A stretch of 64,000 bases of DNA from a bacterium (GTDB lineage: Bacteria > Bdellovibrionota_C > UBA2361 > RFPC01): assembly GCA_030428205.1 (NCBI GenBank), contig JAUIBK010000005.1:57651-121650 (forward strand), given 5' to 3'. Position 1 is the first letter of the stretch. Each line of letters opens with the position of its first letter. Made by a program: the position numbers and the translations under genes. Below the pieces are notes generated by a model. It was not told where the DNA came from. It was given only the letters and a program-made list of their open reading frames with translations, and did no database searches. Positions 1 to 12,151 of the stretch are shown here, piece by piece.

Positions 1-448
1 GAAGAGCGTCGAGATCGTCTTCAAGTTGATCGAGCACGCCTTGGATTTTGAGAAAGCTCTCGAGCTCTTCACGGTCAATTCCAACGATATTTGGGTGCTC
101 TGATTCGTAGTTAAAAAACTGAAGATCTGAGATCTTAATCACGCAAGCATCATCGAGGTAGCACTGCAAAGTACAGTTCTCAAGGAGTAGGTGTCTGTCG
201 TCCAGATAGTCACTGAGCTTGTCGTCAGAAACAGCAGAGTCAAATCGGTTTCTAAAATTTGGACCAATGAGTCTCCATTTAAGCGATGTACTTACTCTTT
301 CAAGCCACTGAGATTGAGGTGATTTCTGTTCTCGCACGATTAATTCTCCCAAAATGTTGCACTTACACGCCCTGCCAGCTCTGTTTGGCCACGAAAGGTC
401 GGTGCTTCCAAAATATGTATCGGCACAACTGGCAATTGAGTAAATCAT
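1..448 (-). CDS. Hypothetical protein, 3' part outside the window
   Basis: The minus strand is open from an ATG at 448 to the left edge, giving 149 visible residues with a normal protein composition and codon use like the neighbours. It begins MIYSIASCADTYFGSTDLSW and carries a mixed polar middle (WLERVSTSLKWRLIGPNFRN) and an acidic stretch ending VLDQLEDDLDAL. I see no signal peptide, membrane segment or motif that I can tie to a family. The frame stays open upstream of 448 but has no further ATG, so the start is tentative; a GGAAGA directly before the ATG is too close to be a good ribosome site. The gene is divergent from the J-protein gene at 604, so the 155 bases between them must hold both promoters. 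Confidence 0.6.
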   Translation of the reverse strand, partial: MIYSIASCADTYFGSTDLSWPNRAGRACKCNILGELIVREQKSPQSQWLERVSTSLKWRLIGPNFRNRFDSAVSDDKLSDYLDDRHLLLENCTLQCYLDDACVIKISDLQFFNYESEHPNIVGIDREELESFLKIQGVLDQLEDDLDAL

Positions 449-603
449 TCTTCCAATATTTATGTGAAGTGCTCGAAAACTGGTTAATATGTGTAAGTAC
501 AGTAGGTTATGGCTGGTTGTGATATTCAATAATTTGCCCCCCTTTAAATCACACCGCTTGATGATTAGATAGTCTATAGAGAGTTGGAGCGACGAAGCTG
601 ACT

Positions 604-1623
604 ATGAAATACGAAGATTACTATAAGACATTAGGGGTGGAGAGAACGGCGACGGGGGAAGAGCTACAGAAAGCCTACCGAAAACTTGCTCGCAAATATC
701 ATCCAGATCTGAATAAAGCTCCTGAGGCAGAGGAAAAATTTAAGGCTATTAATGAAGCGTATGAAGTTCTGAGTGATACCGAAAAGCGGAGCCAGTACGA
801 TGCGCTTGGAAGCAACTGGCGAGCTGGCCAAGACTTTCAACCACCTCCAGATTGGGAGCAGATGTTCCAAAGAGCCCACTTTGGTGGGGGAAGTTTTCAG
901 GGGCAGGGCGCTGAACAATTCTCCTTTGAGGGGGCTGGTGCGTTTAGTGATTTCTTTCAAACGCTATTTGGTGGTGGTGCAGGTGGCCACGCGGCCTCAT
1001 TCGTAGATCCGTTCGGAGGGGGCTTTCATACGGGGGCGAGTGGTCGAACCCGTCCTGAAAAGCGTAAAGGCCGAGATCTTGAAGCTCGGCTTGAAATCAC
1101 GCTTGAGGAGGCTTTTCACGGAGCTAAAAAAGACCTCTCTTTTGAGCTTCTCAGTAGCAGCCCTTCAGGAGAGCGACACTCCGAGATGAAGAATTATTCG
1201 GTAAAGATTCCTGCAGGTACAAAGAATGGAACCCGAATTCGGCTTTCGGGTCAAGGGGGAGCTGGAGTTGGCGGCGGACCAAGTGGAGATTTGCATCTCC
1301 GTGTAGAGATTGCCCGTCACCCACGCTTTAAGCTCGATGAATATAACCTTGTGGCAACTCTTCCACTTACTCCTTGGGAAGCTGCTTTAGGTGCAAGTGT
1401 GAACATACCGACACTTGATGGGACCGTACGAGTAACCATCCCACCTGGCGCTCAATCAGGACAAAAGCTCCGTGTAAAAAACAAGGGGCTACCTGCAAAG
1501 AAGGGCGAAAGAGGAAATCTCTATCTTGAGTTAAAGATTGTTGTACCTGAGAAATTGACTGAAGGAGAGCGAGAAACGTTTGAGAGACTCAAAGATATTT
1601 CGACCTTTGATCCTCGAAAATAA
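604..1623 (+). CDS. Class-B J-domain co-chaperone (CbpA/DnaJ-like, no zinc finger)
   Basis: 339 residues. Residues 4-70 are a J domain with the HPD triad ([10 protein letters not shown]), which stimulates Hsp70 ATPase activity. A Gly/Phe-rich linker follows at about 85-150 ([20 protein letters not shown]), then the two C-terminal beta domains for substrate binding and dimerisation (about 155-330; [20 protein letters not shown] and [20 protein letters not shown]). The four CxxCxGxG zinc motifs of DnaJ are absent, which makes this a class-B protein like CbpA rather than DnaJ itself. It lies 43 bases before clpB on the same strand, so the two are probably cotranscribed and act together with DnaK in disaggregation. 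Family assignment is firm; the exact name (cbpA or a dnaJ paralogue) is not. Confidence 0.9.
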   Translation: MKYEDYYKTLGVERTATGEELQKAYRKLARKYHPDLNKAPEAEEKFKAINEAYEVLSDTEKRSQYDALGSNWRAGQDFQPPPDWEQMFQRAHFGGGSFQGQGAEQFSFEGAGAFSDFFQTLFGGGAGGHAASFVDPFGGGFHTGASGRTRPEKRKGRDLEARLEITLEEAFHGAKKDLSFELLSSSPSGERHSEMKNYSVKIPAGTKNGTRIRLSGQGGAGVGGGPSGDLHLRVEIARHPRFKLDEYNLVATLPLTPWEAALGASVNIPTLDGTVRVTIPPGAQSGQKLRVKNKGLPAKKGERGNLYLELKIVVPEKLTEGERETFERLKDISTFDPRK

Positions 1624-1666
1624 CTTTAACGTCGCAATATTAGGAATTCGTGATTAGGGGAATGTT

Positions 1667-4306
1667 ATGGATACAAGTAAACTCACAGCCAAATCACAAG
1701 AAGCTCTACAGGCAGCACAGATGGAGGCTGCTAAACGTGGGCATCAAGAGATTGACATATTACACCTACTCCACGCACTCGTTTCACAATCTGAGGGGAT
1801 TGTATCGCGGCTGCTAGAAAAGTGTGCGGTTGAGCAGAGCAATTTTCTTGCTACCATAGTTGAACATCTCAACAAAAAACCATCTGTATCCGGACCTGGG
1901 GCAGAGCAGGGAAAGGTTTATCTGAGCCAAGCCCTCGGTCAGCTCTGGGCTGCTGCTGAACAAGAGGCAAAACAGCTTCAAGACGACTTTATTTCGGTTG
2001 AACATTTTTTCCTTGCGCTTGTTTCTGATAAGAAAAATAGCGAAATCAAATCGATTTTCGATAAGCACAAACTTTCACGTGAAGGTGTTCTCAAAGCTCT
2101 CAGTGAAGTTCGAGGCAATCAACGTGTCACAAGTGCCAATCCTGAGGCTACGTACGAAGCACTCTCTCGCTACGGGCGAGATCTCGTTGAAGAGGCTCGT
2201 GGTGGGGATGTTGACCCAGTCATCGGTCGAGATACTGAGATACGACGCGCAATTCGTATACTTTCACGTAAGACAAAAAACAATCCGGTACTTATTGGTG
2301 AGCCGGGTGTTGGAAAAACGGCAATCGTTGAAGGTCTTGCGCAACGTATTGTACGAGGAGATGTGCCTGAGGGGCTCAAAAACAAAACCGTTTTTTCTCT
2401 TGATATGGGAGCTCTGATAGCAGGTGCAAAATATCGCGGAGAGTTTGAAGAACGACTCAAAGCTGTGCTTCAAGAGGTCAAGCAGTCTGATGGTGAAATC
2501 ATACTTTTCATTGACGAACTTCATACGATCGTAGGTGCTGGAAAGACAGACGGAGCAATGGATGCAAGTAATCTGCTCAAACCAATGCTTGCGCGTGGAG
2601 AACTGCACTGCATCGGTGCAACCACCCTTGATGAGTACCGCCAGTATATCGAAAAAGACAAAGCACTGGAGCGCCGATTTCAACCAATTATCGTTGACCA
2701 GCCAGGCGTTGAGGATACCATCTCTATTCTACGTGGAATTAAAGAGCGATTTGAGGTGCACCACGGAGTTCACATTCAAGATAATGCACTTGTTGCTGCT
2801 GCGACGCTTTCACACCGATACATTTCCGATCGATTTTTACCAGATAAAGCCATTGATCTTGTTGATGAAGCCTGTGCGCTTATTCGTACAGAGATTGACT
2901 CTATGCCAGCTGAGCTTGATGAGGTTACTCGGCGTGTGATGCAACTTGAGATCGAAGAGGCTGCTCTTAAGAAAGAAAAAGATAAAGCATCCAAAGAAAG
3001 GCTTACGAGCTTACGAAAAGAACTTACGGGACTCAAAGAGCGAGAGGAAGAGATGCGCTCTCAGTGGGAGACAGAAAAAGCTGGGATTGGACAATCTCAA
3101 TCACTTCGTGAGCAAGTTGAGAATGTGCGCAGTCAGATAGAGATAGCAGAACGAGAGTACGATCTACAAAAAGCTGCAGAGCTCAAGCACGGAGTCCTGC
3201 CAGAGCTCGAAAAGAAGCTCGCTGCTCAGGATTCGAAGACTGAGGAGGGAGATGAGAATAAGCTCCTGAGAGAGAATGTTACTGAGAATGAGATCGCTGA
3301 GATTATCTCTCGCTGGAGTGGAATTCCTGTTACAAAACTTGTTGAAGGTGAAAAGGAAAAGCTACTGAAACTCGAAAGCATTCTGCACAAACGAGTTATA
3401 GGTCAAGATGAGGCGGTGCAGCTTGTTTCAGATGCCGTGTTACGTGCGCGTGCTGGAATTAACGATCCAAATCGTCCTATTGGCTCATTTATCTTCCTTG
3501 GTCCAACTGGAGTAGGGAAAACGGAGCTTGCTAAGACACTTGCCAATACACTTTTTGATTCCTCTGAGAATATTGTTCGAATTGATATGAGCGAGTACAT
3601 GGAGAAGTTCTCTGTTTCGCGACTGATAGGCGCTCCTCCGGGGTATGTTGGCTATGAAGAGGGCGGGCAGCTGACTGAGGCTGTTCGTCGAAAGCCTTAT
3701 TCCGTAGTGCTCTTTGATGAAATTGAAAAAGCACACAATGATGTCTTTAATGTACTGCTTCAGATCCTCGATGATGGTCGTGTGACAGACTCACAGGGTC
3801 GTACTGTAGATTTCAAGAACACAGTCATCATCATGACCTCAAATATTGGGTCGCCACACCTGCTGCAAGGCATAGATGGGAGTGGTGAAATTAGAGAATC
3901 AGCTCGAGAAGCCGTAATGGGAGAGCTTCGTGGTCACTTTCGCCCAGAGTTTCTTAACCGTGTTGATGAAGTGGTCCTCTTTAAGCCGCTTCAGCTGCAC
4001 GAGACAGAAGAGATCGTTTCACTCCTCTTACACGAGGTTGCTAGAAGGCTTGAGACTCGAGGAGTTTCCCTTGATGTCTCAGAAGATGCGCTTCGCTTTA
4101 TCGCTGAGTCAGGCTATGATCCAGTCTATGGCGCAAGGCCATTGAAGCGCTATATCCAGAGACAGCTAGAAACGAAGATTGGTAGAGCTTTGATTGCGGA
4201 TGAGGCACCTGAAGGGTCTGTTATCTCAGTAGGAGTGGATAACAAAGAGCTTGTTGTGCAAGTACTTGGAGCAAAGGAGCAGGCGGAAAGAGCAAGGATA
4301 CACTAG
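1667..4306 (+). CDS. clpB: ATP-dependent chaperone ClpB (Hsp104 disaggregase)
   Basis: 879 residues, close to the usual 860-880. Order: N-terminal Clp repeat domain (about 1-150), first AAA+ domain with Walker A GEPGVGKT at 211-218, a coiled-coil middle domain (about 410-540, rich in Glu/Lys/Leu) that marks ClpB rather than ClpA or ClpC, and a second AAA+ domain with Walker A GPTGVGKT at 612-619 and Walker [10 protein letters not shown]. The pore-loop motif GYVGYEEGG is present. The protein threads aggregated polypeptides through a hexameric ring with help from DnaK and a J-protein, here supplied by the gene just upstream. A GGGGAATGTT precedes the ATG. No ClpP-binding loop is evident. Confidence 0.98.
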   Translation: MDTSKLTAKSQEALQAAQMEAAKRGHQEIDILHLLHALVSQSEGIVSRLLEKCAVEQSNFLATIVEHLNKKPSVSGPGAEQGKVYLSQALGQLWAAAEQEAKQLQDDFISVEHFFLALVSDKKNSEIKSIFDKHKLSREGVLKALSEVRGNQRVTSANPEATYEALSRYGRDLVEEARGGDVDPVIGRDTEIRRAIRILSRKTKNNPVLIGEPGVGKTAIVEGLAQRIVRGDVPEGLKNKTVFSLDMGALIAGAKYRGEFEERLKAVLQEVKQSDGEIILFIDELHTIVGAGKTDGAMDASNLLKPMLARGELHCIGATTLDEYRQYIEKDKALERRFQPIIVDQPGVEDTISILRGIKERFEVHHGVHIQDNALVAAATLSHRYISDRFLPDKAIDLVDEACALIRTEIDSMPAELDEVTRRVMQLEIEEAALKKEKDKASKERLTSLRKELTGLKEREEEMRSQWETEKAGIGQSQSLREQVENVRSQIEIAEREYDLQKAAELKHGVLPELEKKLAAQDSKTEEGDENKLLRENVTENEIAEIISRWSGIPVTKLVEGEKEKLLKLESILHKRVIGQDEAVQLVSDAVLRARAGINDPNRPIGSFIFLGPTGVGKTELAKTLANTLFDSSENIVRIDMSEYMEKFSVSRLIGAPPGYVGYEEGGQLTEAVRRKPYSVVLFDEIEKAHNDVFNVLLQILDDGRVTDSQGRTVDFKNTVIIMTSNIGSPHLLQGIDGSGEIRESAREAVMGELRGHFRPEFLNRVDEVVLFKPLQLHETEEIVSLLLHEVARRLETRGVSLDVSEDALRFIAESGYDPVYGARPLKRYIQRQLETKIGRALIADEAPEGSVISVGVDNKELVVQVLGAKEQAERARIH

Positions 4307-4364
4307 AGAAATAGCCACTCGTCTTGATGTTTGGAGCGCTCTCGCCGTTATGGGTGCGCTCTTC

Positions 4365-4586
4365 CTACAGTGATAAGCTTACACTCTCGTGCTTGTAGCA
4401 TCGAAAATATTGAAACTCTCCAGAACTACGTGTCTGACTGTAAGTTAACTCGTGATGACGATCGTTATTCTCGAAGAGCTCATTGAGTTGGCTCTGTAGG
4501 TTACTTCGGTAGTACCAGAAGGTGAATCGATCTTTGATGCCTTCGCCTCTACGCGAATGCGCTTGACCTTGAATTTCTTTGAACAT
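4365..4586 (-). CDS. Small hypothetical protein (73 aa)
   Basis: A 73-residue reading frame on the minus strand starts with ATG at 4586, with an AAAGG ribosome site five bases upstream (AAAGGGACATG). Codon use (CTC, GAG, GAT, CGT) matches real genes in the window. The product is polar and aromatic (FWYYRSNLQSQLNELFENND; GEFQYFRCYKHESVSL) with no signal peptide or membrane segment. I do not recognise it. It ends 58 bases from the convergent clpB stop. It may be a real conserved small protein or a chance frame. Confidence 0.5.
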   Translation of the reverse strand: MFKEIQGQAHSRRGEGIKDRFTFWYYRSNLQSQLNELFENNDRHHELTYSQTRSSGEFQYFRCYKHESVSLSL

Positions 4587-4799
4587 GTCCCTTTACAACC
4601 AAATACTGCTAAACGTTCATAGTGACACTACGAAGAGCTCATGATGCCTGTAAGAGATTTCCCCCAATGGTTTCCCATCGATCTCTTTCATGGGCGTTAC
4701 GCAAAACGTCACTTTCCTATAAGAGAATCTCGTATGAGGGGATGAGTGCTTCAAGGAAAGCTATAACCACCTGTAAATACTTCGGAATATCGCTTGTGG

Positions 4800-4994
4800 A
4801 TATACCCCGTGAACGTCCGTTTGTCGTACTTCTTGGTCAAAATCTGATCGATTTTGGCGATTCTTTCACGGGGTATATTTGTCCTCCCCAGGCCCATATA
4901 TGGGCCGTGCGGCCTCCCCGAGGAGGCCTCGAAAATGCTTCGCATTTTATACTCAATCAGTTTTGTCTGCGACAAACCTGCGTTCATTGAGTAT
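4800..4994. repeat. Array of six hairpins in the clpB-acs intergenic region
   Basis: The 472 bases between 4587 and 5058 hold no convincing gene but are full of inverted repeats. In order: ATATACCCCGTGAA (4800-4813) pairs perfectly with 4865-4878; inside it AAAATC/GATTTT (4839-4855); a perfect 16-bp palindrome GGCCCATATATGGGCC (4891-4906); GGCCTCC-CCGA-GGAGGCC (4911-4928); AAAATGC-TTC-GCATTTT (4932-4948); and ATACTCAAT (4949-4957) pairing with ATTGAGTAT (4986-4994) around an inner TTTGTC-TGC-GACAAA (4962-4976). The array stops 64 bases before the acs start. It could be a leader RNA controlling acs, a nested non-autonomous repeat element, or both. No long T-run follows any stem, so simple termination is not a good explanation. 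Confidence 0.7.
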
Positions 4995-5058
4995 ATTTGC
5001 TTGTACTCCTCCCCCTTCTCAATGCAACATACCATTTTACCTTTTAAGGCATAGTTTT

Positions 5059-6990
5059 ATGAGCGTTCACGATATTGTCTATGAGATCCCTGAGCCCCTT
5101 CAGTCAGGCACCTATGTTAATGATACACAGTACAACGAGCTCTATCGCCGTTCCTTAGACGATGGAGATTCTTTTTGGGAAGAGATGGCCCGTGAATATA
5201 TCCACTGGAACAAGGAGTGGCATACTGTCTCAAAATGGGATTACGTCAAAGGTGAGATTGAGTGGTTTGCAGGAGCTGAGCTTAATGTGAGCTACAACTG
5301 TATCGATAGACACCTTGCAGTACGTGCAGATAAAACAGCACTTATCTGGGAAGGCAATGAGCCTGGAGATGTTCAAACGTTTACCTACCGTGAACTCCAC
5401 GCCCGAGTGTGCAAGGCGGCAAACGTACTTCAGTCTCTTGGAGTGACCAAAGGAGATCGTGTTGCGCTCTACCTTCCGATGGTTCCTGAGCTCACTTTTT
5501 TTATGCTCGCTTGTGCGAGAATCGGGGCTATTCATTCAGTCATTTTTGCTGGCTTCTCTGCTGAGTCGCTGAGAGATCGAGTTCTCGATGCATCATGCAA
5601 GGTGCTTATCACTGCCGATGAGGGTCTACGAGGTTCAAAGACAATTCCACTCAAAGCGATTGCTGATGAAGCTGTACGTCAGTGTCCTTGTATTGAAACA
5701 GTGCTTGTTGTTCAACGAACAAACGGTAACATTGATTTGGAGCAGGGGCGTGATGTGCTTGCTGGACCACTGATGGAGCAAGCCTCACCTGAGTGTGAGC
5801 CGGTATCGTGCTCCTCGGAGGATCCTCTCTTTATCCTTTATACCTCGGGCTCAACGGGAAAACCAAAGGGGGTGCTCCATACTCAGGGAGGATACCTTCT
5901 CTACACAACGGTTACCCATAAGTATGTTTTTGATTACCGCGAAGATGATGTTTATTTCTGTGCTGCTGATATTGGATGGATCACAGGCCACTCGTACATT
6001 GTGTATGGGCCACTATCAAACGGTGCAACAACAGTCATGTTTGAAAGTACACCGATGTATCCTGATGCTGGAAGGTATTGGGACGTCTGTGAACGCCATA
6101 AGGTAAATATTTTTTATACGGCTCCAACGGCACTCCGTTCAATTGAAAAGCATGGCGATGATTTTCCTGCACAATACGATCTCTCAGCTCTGAGAGTGCT
6201 TGGTTCCGTAGGTGAGCCTATAAACGTCGATGCCTGGGAGTGGTATTTTAAGGTTGTAGGAAGAGAGCAGTGCTCGCTTGTTGATACTTGGTGGCAGACA
6301 GAAACGGGAGGGATTCTTCTTACACCACTTCCTGGTGCGACTCGCCTTAAGCCTGGCTCAGCTACGAGACCGTTCTTTGGTATTGAACCGTGCCTCATCG
6401 ACGATAATGGACAAGAAGTAGCAGATGCGGTCGGTAAGGGGCGACTTTTCATGAAACGTTCGTGGCCGGGGCAGATGCGAACGGTATACGGCGATCACGA
6501 CCGCTTTGTGCAGACCTATTTTTCCGAGCAGCCAGGTTACTATTTTAGTGGAGATGCGGCAGAGCGAGATAGCGATGGCTATTACTGGGTACGGGGACGC
6601 GTGGATGATGTGGTGAATGTCTCAGGGCATAGACTTGGGACCGCAGAAATAGAAAGTGCAATTGACAGCTCGCCAGCGGTGGTTGAAGCGGCTGTCGTTG
6701 GTGCACCACATGATATCAAAGGGACAGCACTTTTTGCGTTTTGTGTGCCTGCAGTTGAAGACATGACAGACGAAGAGATGCAGAATTCAGTAAAAGAAGC
6801 TGTTCGTAAAGAGATAGGAGCTTTTGCGATTCCTGATACCATCCGATTTTCATCGAGTCTTCCTCGGACACGCTCTGGAAAAATTATGCGAAGAATCTTG
6901 AGGAAGATAGCTGCAGGGGATACTCGGGATCTGGGGGATGTTTCTACTCTCGCTGATGCTTCAATCATTCAAGAGCTTCTCTCAGCGTAG
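5059..6990 (+). CDS. acs: Acetyl-CoA synthetase (AMP-forming)
   Basis: 643 residues from the ATG at 5059 (family about 650). The frame is open further upstream, but that extension runs through the hairpin array and is not protein-like, whereas MSVHDIVYEIPEP matches the normal N-terminus and an AAGG lies nine bases before the ATG. ANL-superfamily motifs are present: the P-loop-like YTSGSTGKPKGVLHT, WWQTETGG (acetate and AMP pocket), and the C-terminal A10 motif RTRSGKIMRR with the catalytic, acetylatable Lys608. It makes acetyl-CoA from acetate, ATP and CoA through acetyl-AMP, in the cytoplasm. The acetylatable lysine means Pat/Gcn5-type control is possible, though no such gene is in view. It is followed by a strong bidirectional terminator. 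Confidence 0.97.
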   Translation: MSVHDIVYEIPEPLQSGTYVNDTQYNELYRRSLDDGDSFWEEMAREYIHWNKEWHTVSKWDYVKGEIEWFAGAELNVSYNCIDRHLAVRADKTALIWEGNEPGDVQTFTYRELHARVCKAANVLQSLGVTKGDRVALYLPMVPELTFFMLACARIGAIHSVIFAGFSAESLRDRVLDASCKVLITADEGLRGSKTIPLKAIADEAVRQCPCIETVLVVQRTNGNIDLEQGRDVLAGPLMEQASPECEPVSCSSEDPLFILYTSGSTGKPKGVLHTQGGYLLYTTVTHKYVFDYREDDVYFCAADIGWITGHSYIVYGPLSNGATTVMFESTPMYPDAGRYWDVCERHKVNIFYTAPTALRSIEKHGDDFPAQYDLSALRVLGSVGEPINVDAWEWYFKVVGREQCSLVDTWWQTETGGILLTPLPGATRLKPGSATRPFFGIEPCLIDDNGQEVADAVGKGRLFMKRSWPGQMRTVYGDHDRFVQTYFSEQPGYYFSGDAAERDSDGYYWVRGRVDDVVNVSGHRLGTAEIESAIDSSPAVVEAAVVGAPHDIKGTALFAFCVPAVEDMTDEEMQNSVKEAVRKEIGAFAIPDTIRFSSSLPRTRSGKIMRRILRKIAAGDTRDLGDVSTLADASIIQELLSA

Positions 6991-6998
6991 GAGTCTTT

Positions 6999-7041
6999 CC
7001 AAATGGATGAAAAAAGTTGAAAATTTTTTTCATCCATTTGG
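6999..7041. terminator. Bidirectional Rho-independent terminator between acs and nadA
   Basis: A perfect 17-bp inverted repeat (6999-7015 with 7025-7041, loop nine bases) ends in A6 on one side and T6 on the other, so the stem is followed by a U-tract when read from either strand. It separates the convergent acs and nadA transcription units. Confidence 0.9.
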
Positions 7042-7075
7042 CAGGTCAACTGAGCGTCTATTGTGACTAAACTTT

Positions 7076-8131
7076 TTATTGAATAGATAACATCCGCTCA
7101 ACCGAAGAGAGAGCACGCGCACGGATATCCTCAGGGACAATTATCTCCTTCTCACCGTGTTTGAGTGCGTGGAGCGTGTCCTCGAGGGTGATCTGATTCA
7201 TGTGTGGGCACCGTATGCTACACATGCGAACGACCTCTTTTTCTGGGTTTTGAGCGATAATGTTGTCGCCCATGCTGCACTCTGTAAGAATCAAAAATCG
7301 TGGTGCTTTTGACTTTTGTACGTATTCGACAAGTTTTGTCGTGCTTCCGGCAAAGTCTGAGTGGGAGACGACTTCAGGGCTGCACTCGGGGTGAGAAACA
7401 ACTTCAATATCGGGAAATTGCTTGCGGGCGTTTTCGATATCACTGACAGAGAACTGTTCGTGTACTTCACAACGACCTCTCCACGCAAGTATTCCGTTCG
7501 TAAAGTCGCCGTCGAGCTCGATTTGTCCGGCACTGTTTCGAAAAGCTACCGTGATCGGAAGCCCTGCGTCTTGAGCTACGTTTCGAGAGAGGTATTCGTC
7601 AGGAATAAAAATAATCTTTTCGGCATCAAGTGAGCGTACAACATCAAAAGCATTGCTTGACGTGCAGCAGATGTCGACTTCTGCTTTTACGTCTGCGTAG
7701 GTGTTTACGTATGTGACAACAGGGGTGTTTGGGAAAAGTTTACGGAGCTCTCGAACTTCCTCTGCAGTGATACTTGAGGCGAGTGAGCAACCAGCTTTTT
7801 TTGCGGGGAGGAGCACACGCTTATTCGGAGAGAGGATTTTGGCTGTCTCGGCCATAAACTCAACACCACAAAAGATAATTGTCTCTGCCTCGGTGTCAGC
7901 CGCGGCTTGAGAGAGGCCCAAGGAGTCGCCCACAAGGTCTGGAACAGTATGAAAGAGAGCCGGTTCCATATAGTTGTGTCCGAGAATCACAACGCTCTGT
8001 TCTTGTTTGAGGGTGTTAATTTCACAAACAAGTTCGGCTTTAAGCTGGAGTTCCGCGTCGGGTACTACAGCGCTGAGCTTCTCTCGCATTGCCTCGAGTG
8101 TTTGTTTGTAATCTGTCGTGTGTATTGCCAT
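7076..8131 (-). CDS. nadA: Quinolinate synthase
   Basis: 351 residues. NadA condenses iminoaspartate with dihydroxyacetone phosphate to quinolinate, the NAD precursor, using a [4Fe-4S] cluster. Characteristic stretches are VILGHNYMEPA, the three cysteine-containing ligand regions (PAKKAGCSLA, VDICCTSSNAFDVV, VRMCSIRCPHMNQ) and IFIPDEYLSRN. It is the last gene of the minus-strand run that starts at moxR, 10 bases after usp, with the acs-nadA terminator just beyond it. nadB and nadC are not in the window. The enzyme is oxygen-sensitive through its cluster, which may be why it sits behind stress genes; that link is my inference. Confidence 0.96.
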   Translation of the reverse strand: MAIHTTDYKQTLEAMREKLSAVVPDAELQLKAELVCEINTLKQEQSVVILGHNYMEPALFHTVPDLVGDSLGLSQAAADTEAETIIFCGVEFMAETAKILSPNKRVLLPAKKAGCSLASSITAEEVRELRKLFPNTPVVTYVNTYADVKAEVDICCTSSNAFDVVRSLDAEKIIFIPDEYLSRNVAQDAGLPITVAFRNSAGQIELDGDFTNGILAWRGRCEVHEQFSVSDIENARKQFPDIEVVSHPECSPEVVSHSDFAGSTTKLVEYVQKSKAPRFLILTECSMGDNIIAQNPEKEVVRMCSIRCPHMNQITLEDTLHALKHGEKEIIVPEDIRARALSSVERMLSIQ

Positions 8132-8141
8132 AACTGCTTCT

Positions 8142-8579
8142 TTATACTGAGTTGTGAAGTTGACTATACCTTAGGTCGGAGAAGTTTGGAATAAGGAGTA
8201 CGGGGCAGCTAGAATGATGTAAGATGGTCTTTGCAACGGAGCCAATTTGAATACTGCGGTCAGCAGTTTTTCCGTGTGATGAGAGAACGATGAGGTTAAA
8301 TACCTCATTCTCACAGAAGTTCAGGATGGCCTCAGCTGCGGGCAGTTTGCTGTGAATAAGAACGGGAGTGACTGGGGTCTGATGAAAGCGAGATTGAGCA
8401 AATTCATTAAGTTGTTCCTCCTGATCTTTCTTGTTGAGAAGGGTGCCCTCTTCTTCGCTTAAGACTGAAAGTAGAGTAATACGACCATTGACCGCTTTTG
8501 CCTGATAGAGCGCAAGGTCAAATGCTATCGTAGAGGCTTGAGAGAGATCTGTTGTCACAAGGATGGAATCGAAAAGCAT
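8142..8579 (-). CDS. Universal stress protein (UspA family)
   Basis: 145 residues, a single Usp domain. The N-terminal strand and the Asp that contacts ATP are in FDSILVTTDLSQAS; the C-terminal part has LIVLSSHGKTA and GSVAKTILHHSSCPVLLIPN. The glycine pattern of ATP-binding Usp proteins (G-2x-G-9x-G-S/T) is only partly kept: SHGKTADRSIQIGSVAKT lacks the first spacing, so nucleotide binding is uncertain. It is nine bases after batD and 10 bases before nadA, so it is cotranscribed with the Bat genes. Role: cytoplasmic stress protein of unknown detail. Confidence 0.9.
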   Translation of the reverse strand: MLFDSILVTTDLSQASTIAFDLALYQAKAVNGRITLLSVLSEEEGTLLNKKDQEEQLNEFAQSRFHQTPVTPVLIHSKLPAAEAILNFCENEVFNLIVLSSHGKTADRSIQIGSVAKTILHHSSCPVLLIPNFSDLRYSQLHNSV

Positions 8580-8588
8580 TTGGACACT

Positions 8589-10288
8589 CTAGGGAAGGTT
8601 ACGAACGAGTTCAACAGCTTTCGTTCGTAGCTCCATGATATCTATATTACCTTCATTTTTGCCGTAGATCATAGCATCAATCTCATCCATGAGAATATCA
8701 AACGCATAGAGTAGGTCACGATGAGTATCGCTACGGGAGAGTCGTTCGCGTAGGACTTGGCGCATCTCCTCATTGTTTGCTGAAAGGTTGAGTTTGTATC
8801 TTGAATACTCGTAGAGCGCGTCGAGGAGAGCTTTTGAGGAGTCACTTTGCTCGATAGCTGTAAGAAGTTTAGTTCTCTTTGTGCTTTCTCTTATAGTGCG
8901 AAACAGAAAAACACAGAGCGCTGAGATGACAAGAAGGGAGCAAGTGAGAAGAAGTGCCAGAGAGAGACTGACTTGTTTTGAAAGTCGCTGGAGTGTTGTT
9001 TCAGGCTCGTAGCGAGGGGAGGCAACCTCCTCAGTTTTCTCAATGAGTTGCTGAGTTGGTTGCGTGGGTTTTGGCTTTTCTGGGCCGCCTATGACATCGA
9101 GGGTGGTAAGCGGCGTGGTACTTGTCTTGTAGGTTTTCGATTGTGGATCGAAGTAGACGATTCCAAACGAGGGAAGTGTAACTGTTCCTCCTGAGAGAGG
9201 GACGACCGAGAAACGAAATGTTTTACTCATCAGGAGTTTACCATCAAGTTCTTGAGAGCTAATAAGAGGTGTATCCTCGTAGAGCTTGAAATCATCTCTG
9301 CTCGGTGCTGGAAGTTCGTTTATCGGATTAAGGTTGCCAAAGCTTCTCAGGGTGAGGGTGAGGGTGGCACTTTCGCCAAACTGAATGGTGTCTGAGCTTT
9401 GTTTTATTGAGAGAGTCGTTTTTCCAACCGGAACTGATGAGCTTTTAAAGTAGAGCACTTTGGAGAGGCGAAGGTTGGTCGGTTGCTCTGGAAGTGAAAG
9501 TACTTCAACCTCCATTGACTGGGTATCAACCTCACGTCGTTGGGCCGTACGGAAGGAAAAGAGGTTGGGCCCAAATAAGCCTCTACTGCCAAACGGTGAC
9601 CGTCTTCCCGAGTCTACAGAGGCGATGACTGTTTGAGGAGCAAGCTTCAATCTGCCGTCTCGTACTGGAAAAAGAGCGTGTTTGAAGGTTCGTACTTCGT
9701 ACTTATTTCCTGAGAGGTACTTTTCGTCACTCATTACTTTACCGATAGCCTCTCCCCAAAAACCATCGTATATCAATCTATCAAATGAGTATTCGTGAAT
9801 ACGGGTCTGCGAATAGAGTGAGACAGTGTGTACCACTTGTTGCCCAAGGTAAGCGGTAAGTGGAGCGAGTTCTTCTTGAAGAAAGAAGCCCTTGATCCTC
9901 TGAGCCTTCTTTTTATAGGAGCGACCTACTTTGACAGTTGTGGACGGAGCGGTTTGTGTGCCGCTGCCTAGCTTAAGAGTTACTGTTGGAGTCTTGAGAG
10001 AGCCTTCCTTCTTTGGTGTGAGTCTGTAGACATAGGTAACTTCTTGGTTCACGACACCGTTTATAATTGAGACGCTTGATCTCGGACCGACGAACTGTAT
10101 ATCAAAATCAGAAGTTGGGGCGAGTTCGGGCGTGTTCCCAGCAGCATCACCTTTTACGGTTACAAGAAGTTGATAAAAGTCATCAAGGGTGCCTTGTTGG
10201 GGAGTTACTGTAGTAGAGAGCGAAGCCTGACTGTGGGCCGAAAGTGGAAACAAAGAGAGTACGAAAAAGAGAGATGTAATAAAAAGTT

Positions 10289-10295
<7 letters not shown>
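8589..10295 (-). CDS. batD: BatD-type envelope protein
   Basis: 568 residues. A signal peptide (about 1-24, hydrophobic core ending SAHSQA) leads to a large periplasmic part of beta-rich BatD repeats (LSTTVTPQQGTLDDFYQLLV; PTSDFDIQFVGPRSSVSIIN), a transmembrane segment near 440-465, and a cytoplasmic tail of about 100 residues. BatD belongs to the aerotolerance (Bat) set first described in Bacteroides, where it is thought to act with BatA and BatB in the envelope; its molecular job is unknown. Its start overlaps the end of the batB/batC gene by seven bases, indicating translational coupling. Confidence 0.93.
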
Positions 10296-12142
<1,847 letters not shown>

Positions 12143-12151
12143 AGTGCTTCC

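Noticed and set aside
286..522. 78-residue plus-strand frame near the left edge
   Set aside because: Cys-rich and opposite a minus-strand frame with better composition that runs through to the window edge.
4622..4990. 122-residue plus-strand frame in the clpB-acs gap
   Set aside because: It is built from the hairpin arms, has no ribosome site and has an atypical composition.
4879..5058. In-frame N-terminal extension of acs
   Set aside because: It would translate the hairpin array into a non-protein-like Pro/Arg/Cys-rich leader; the ATG at 5059 has a ribosome site and gives the family-normal N-terminus.
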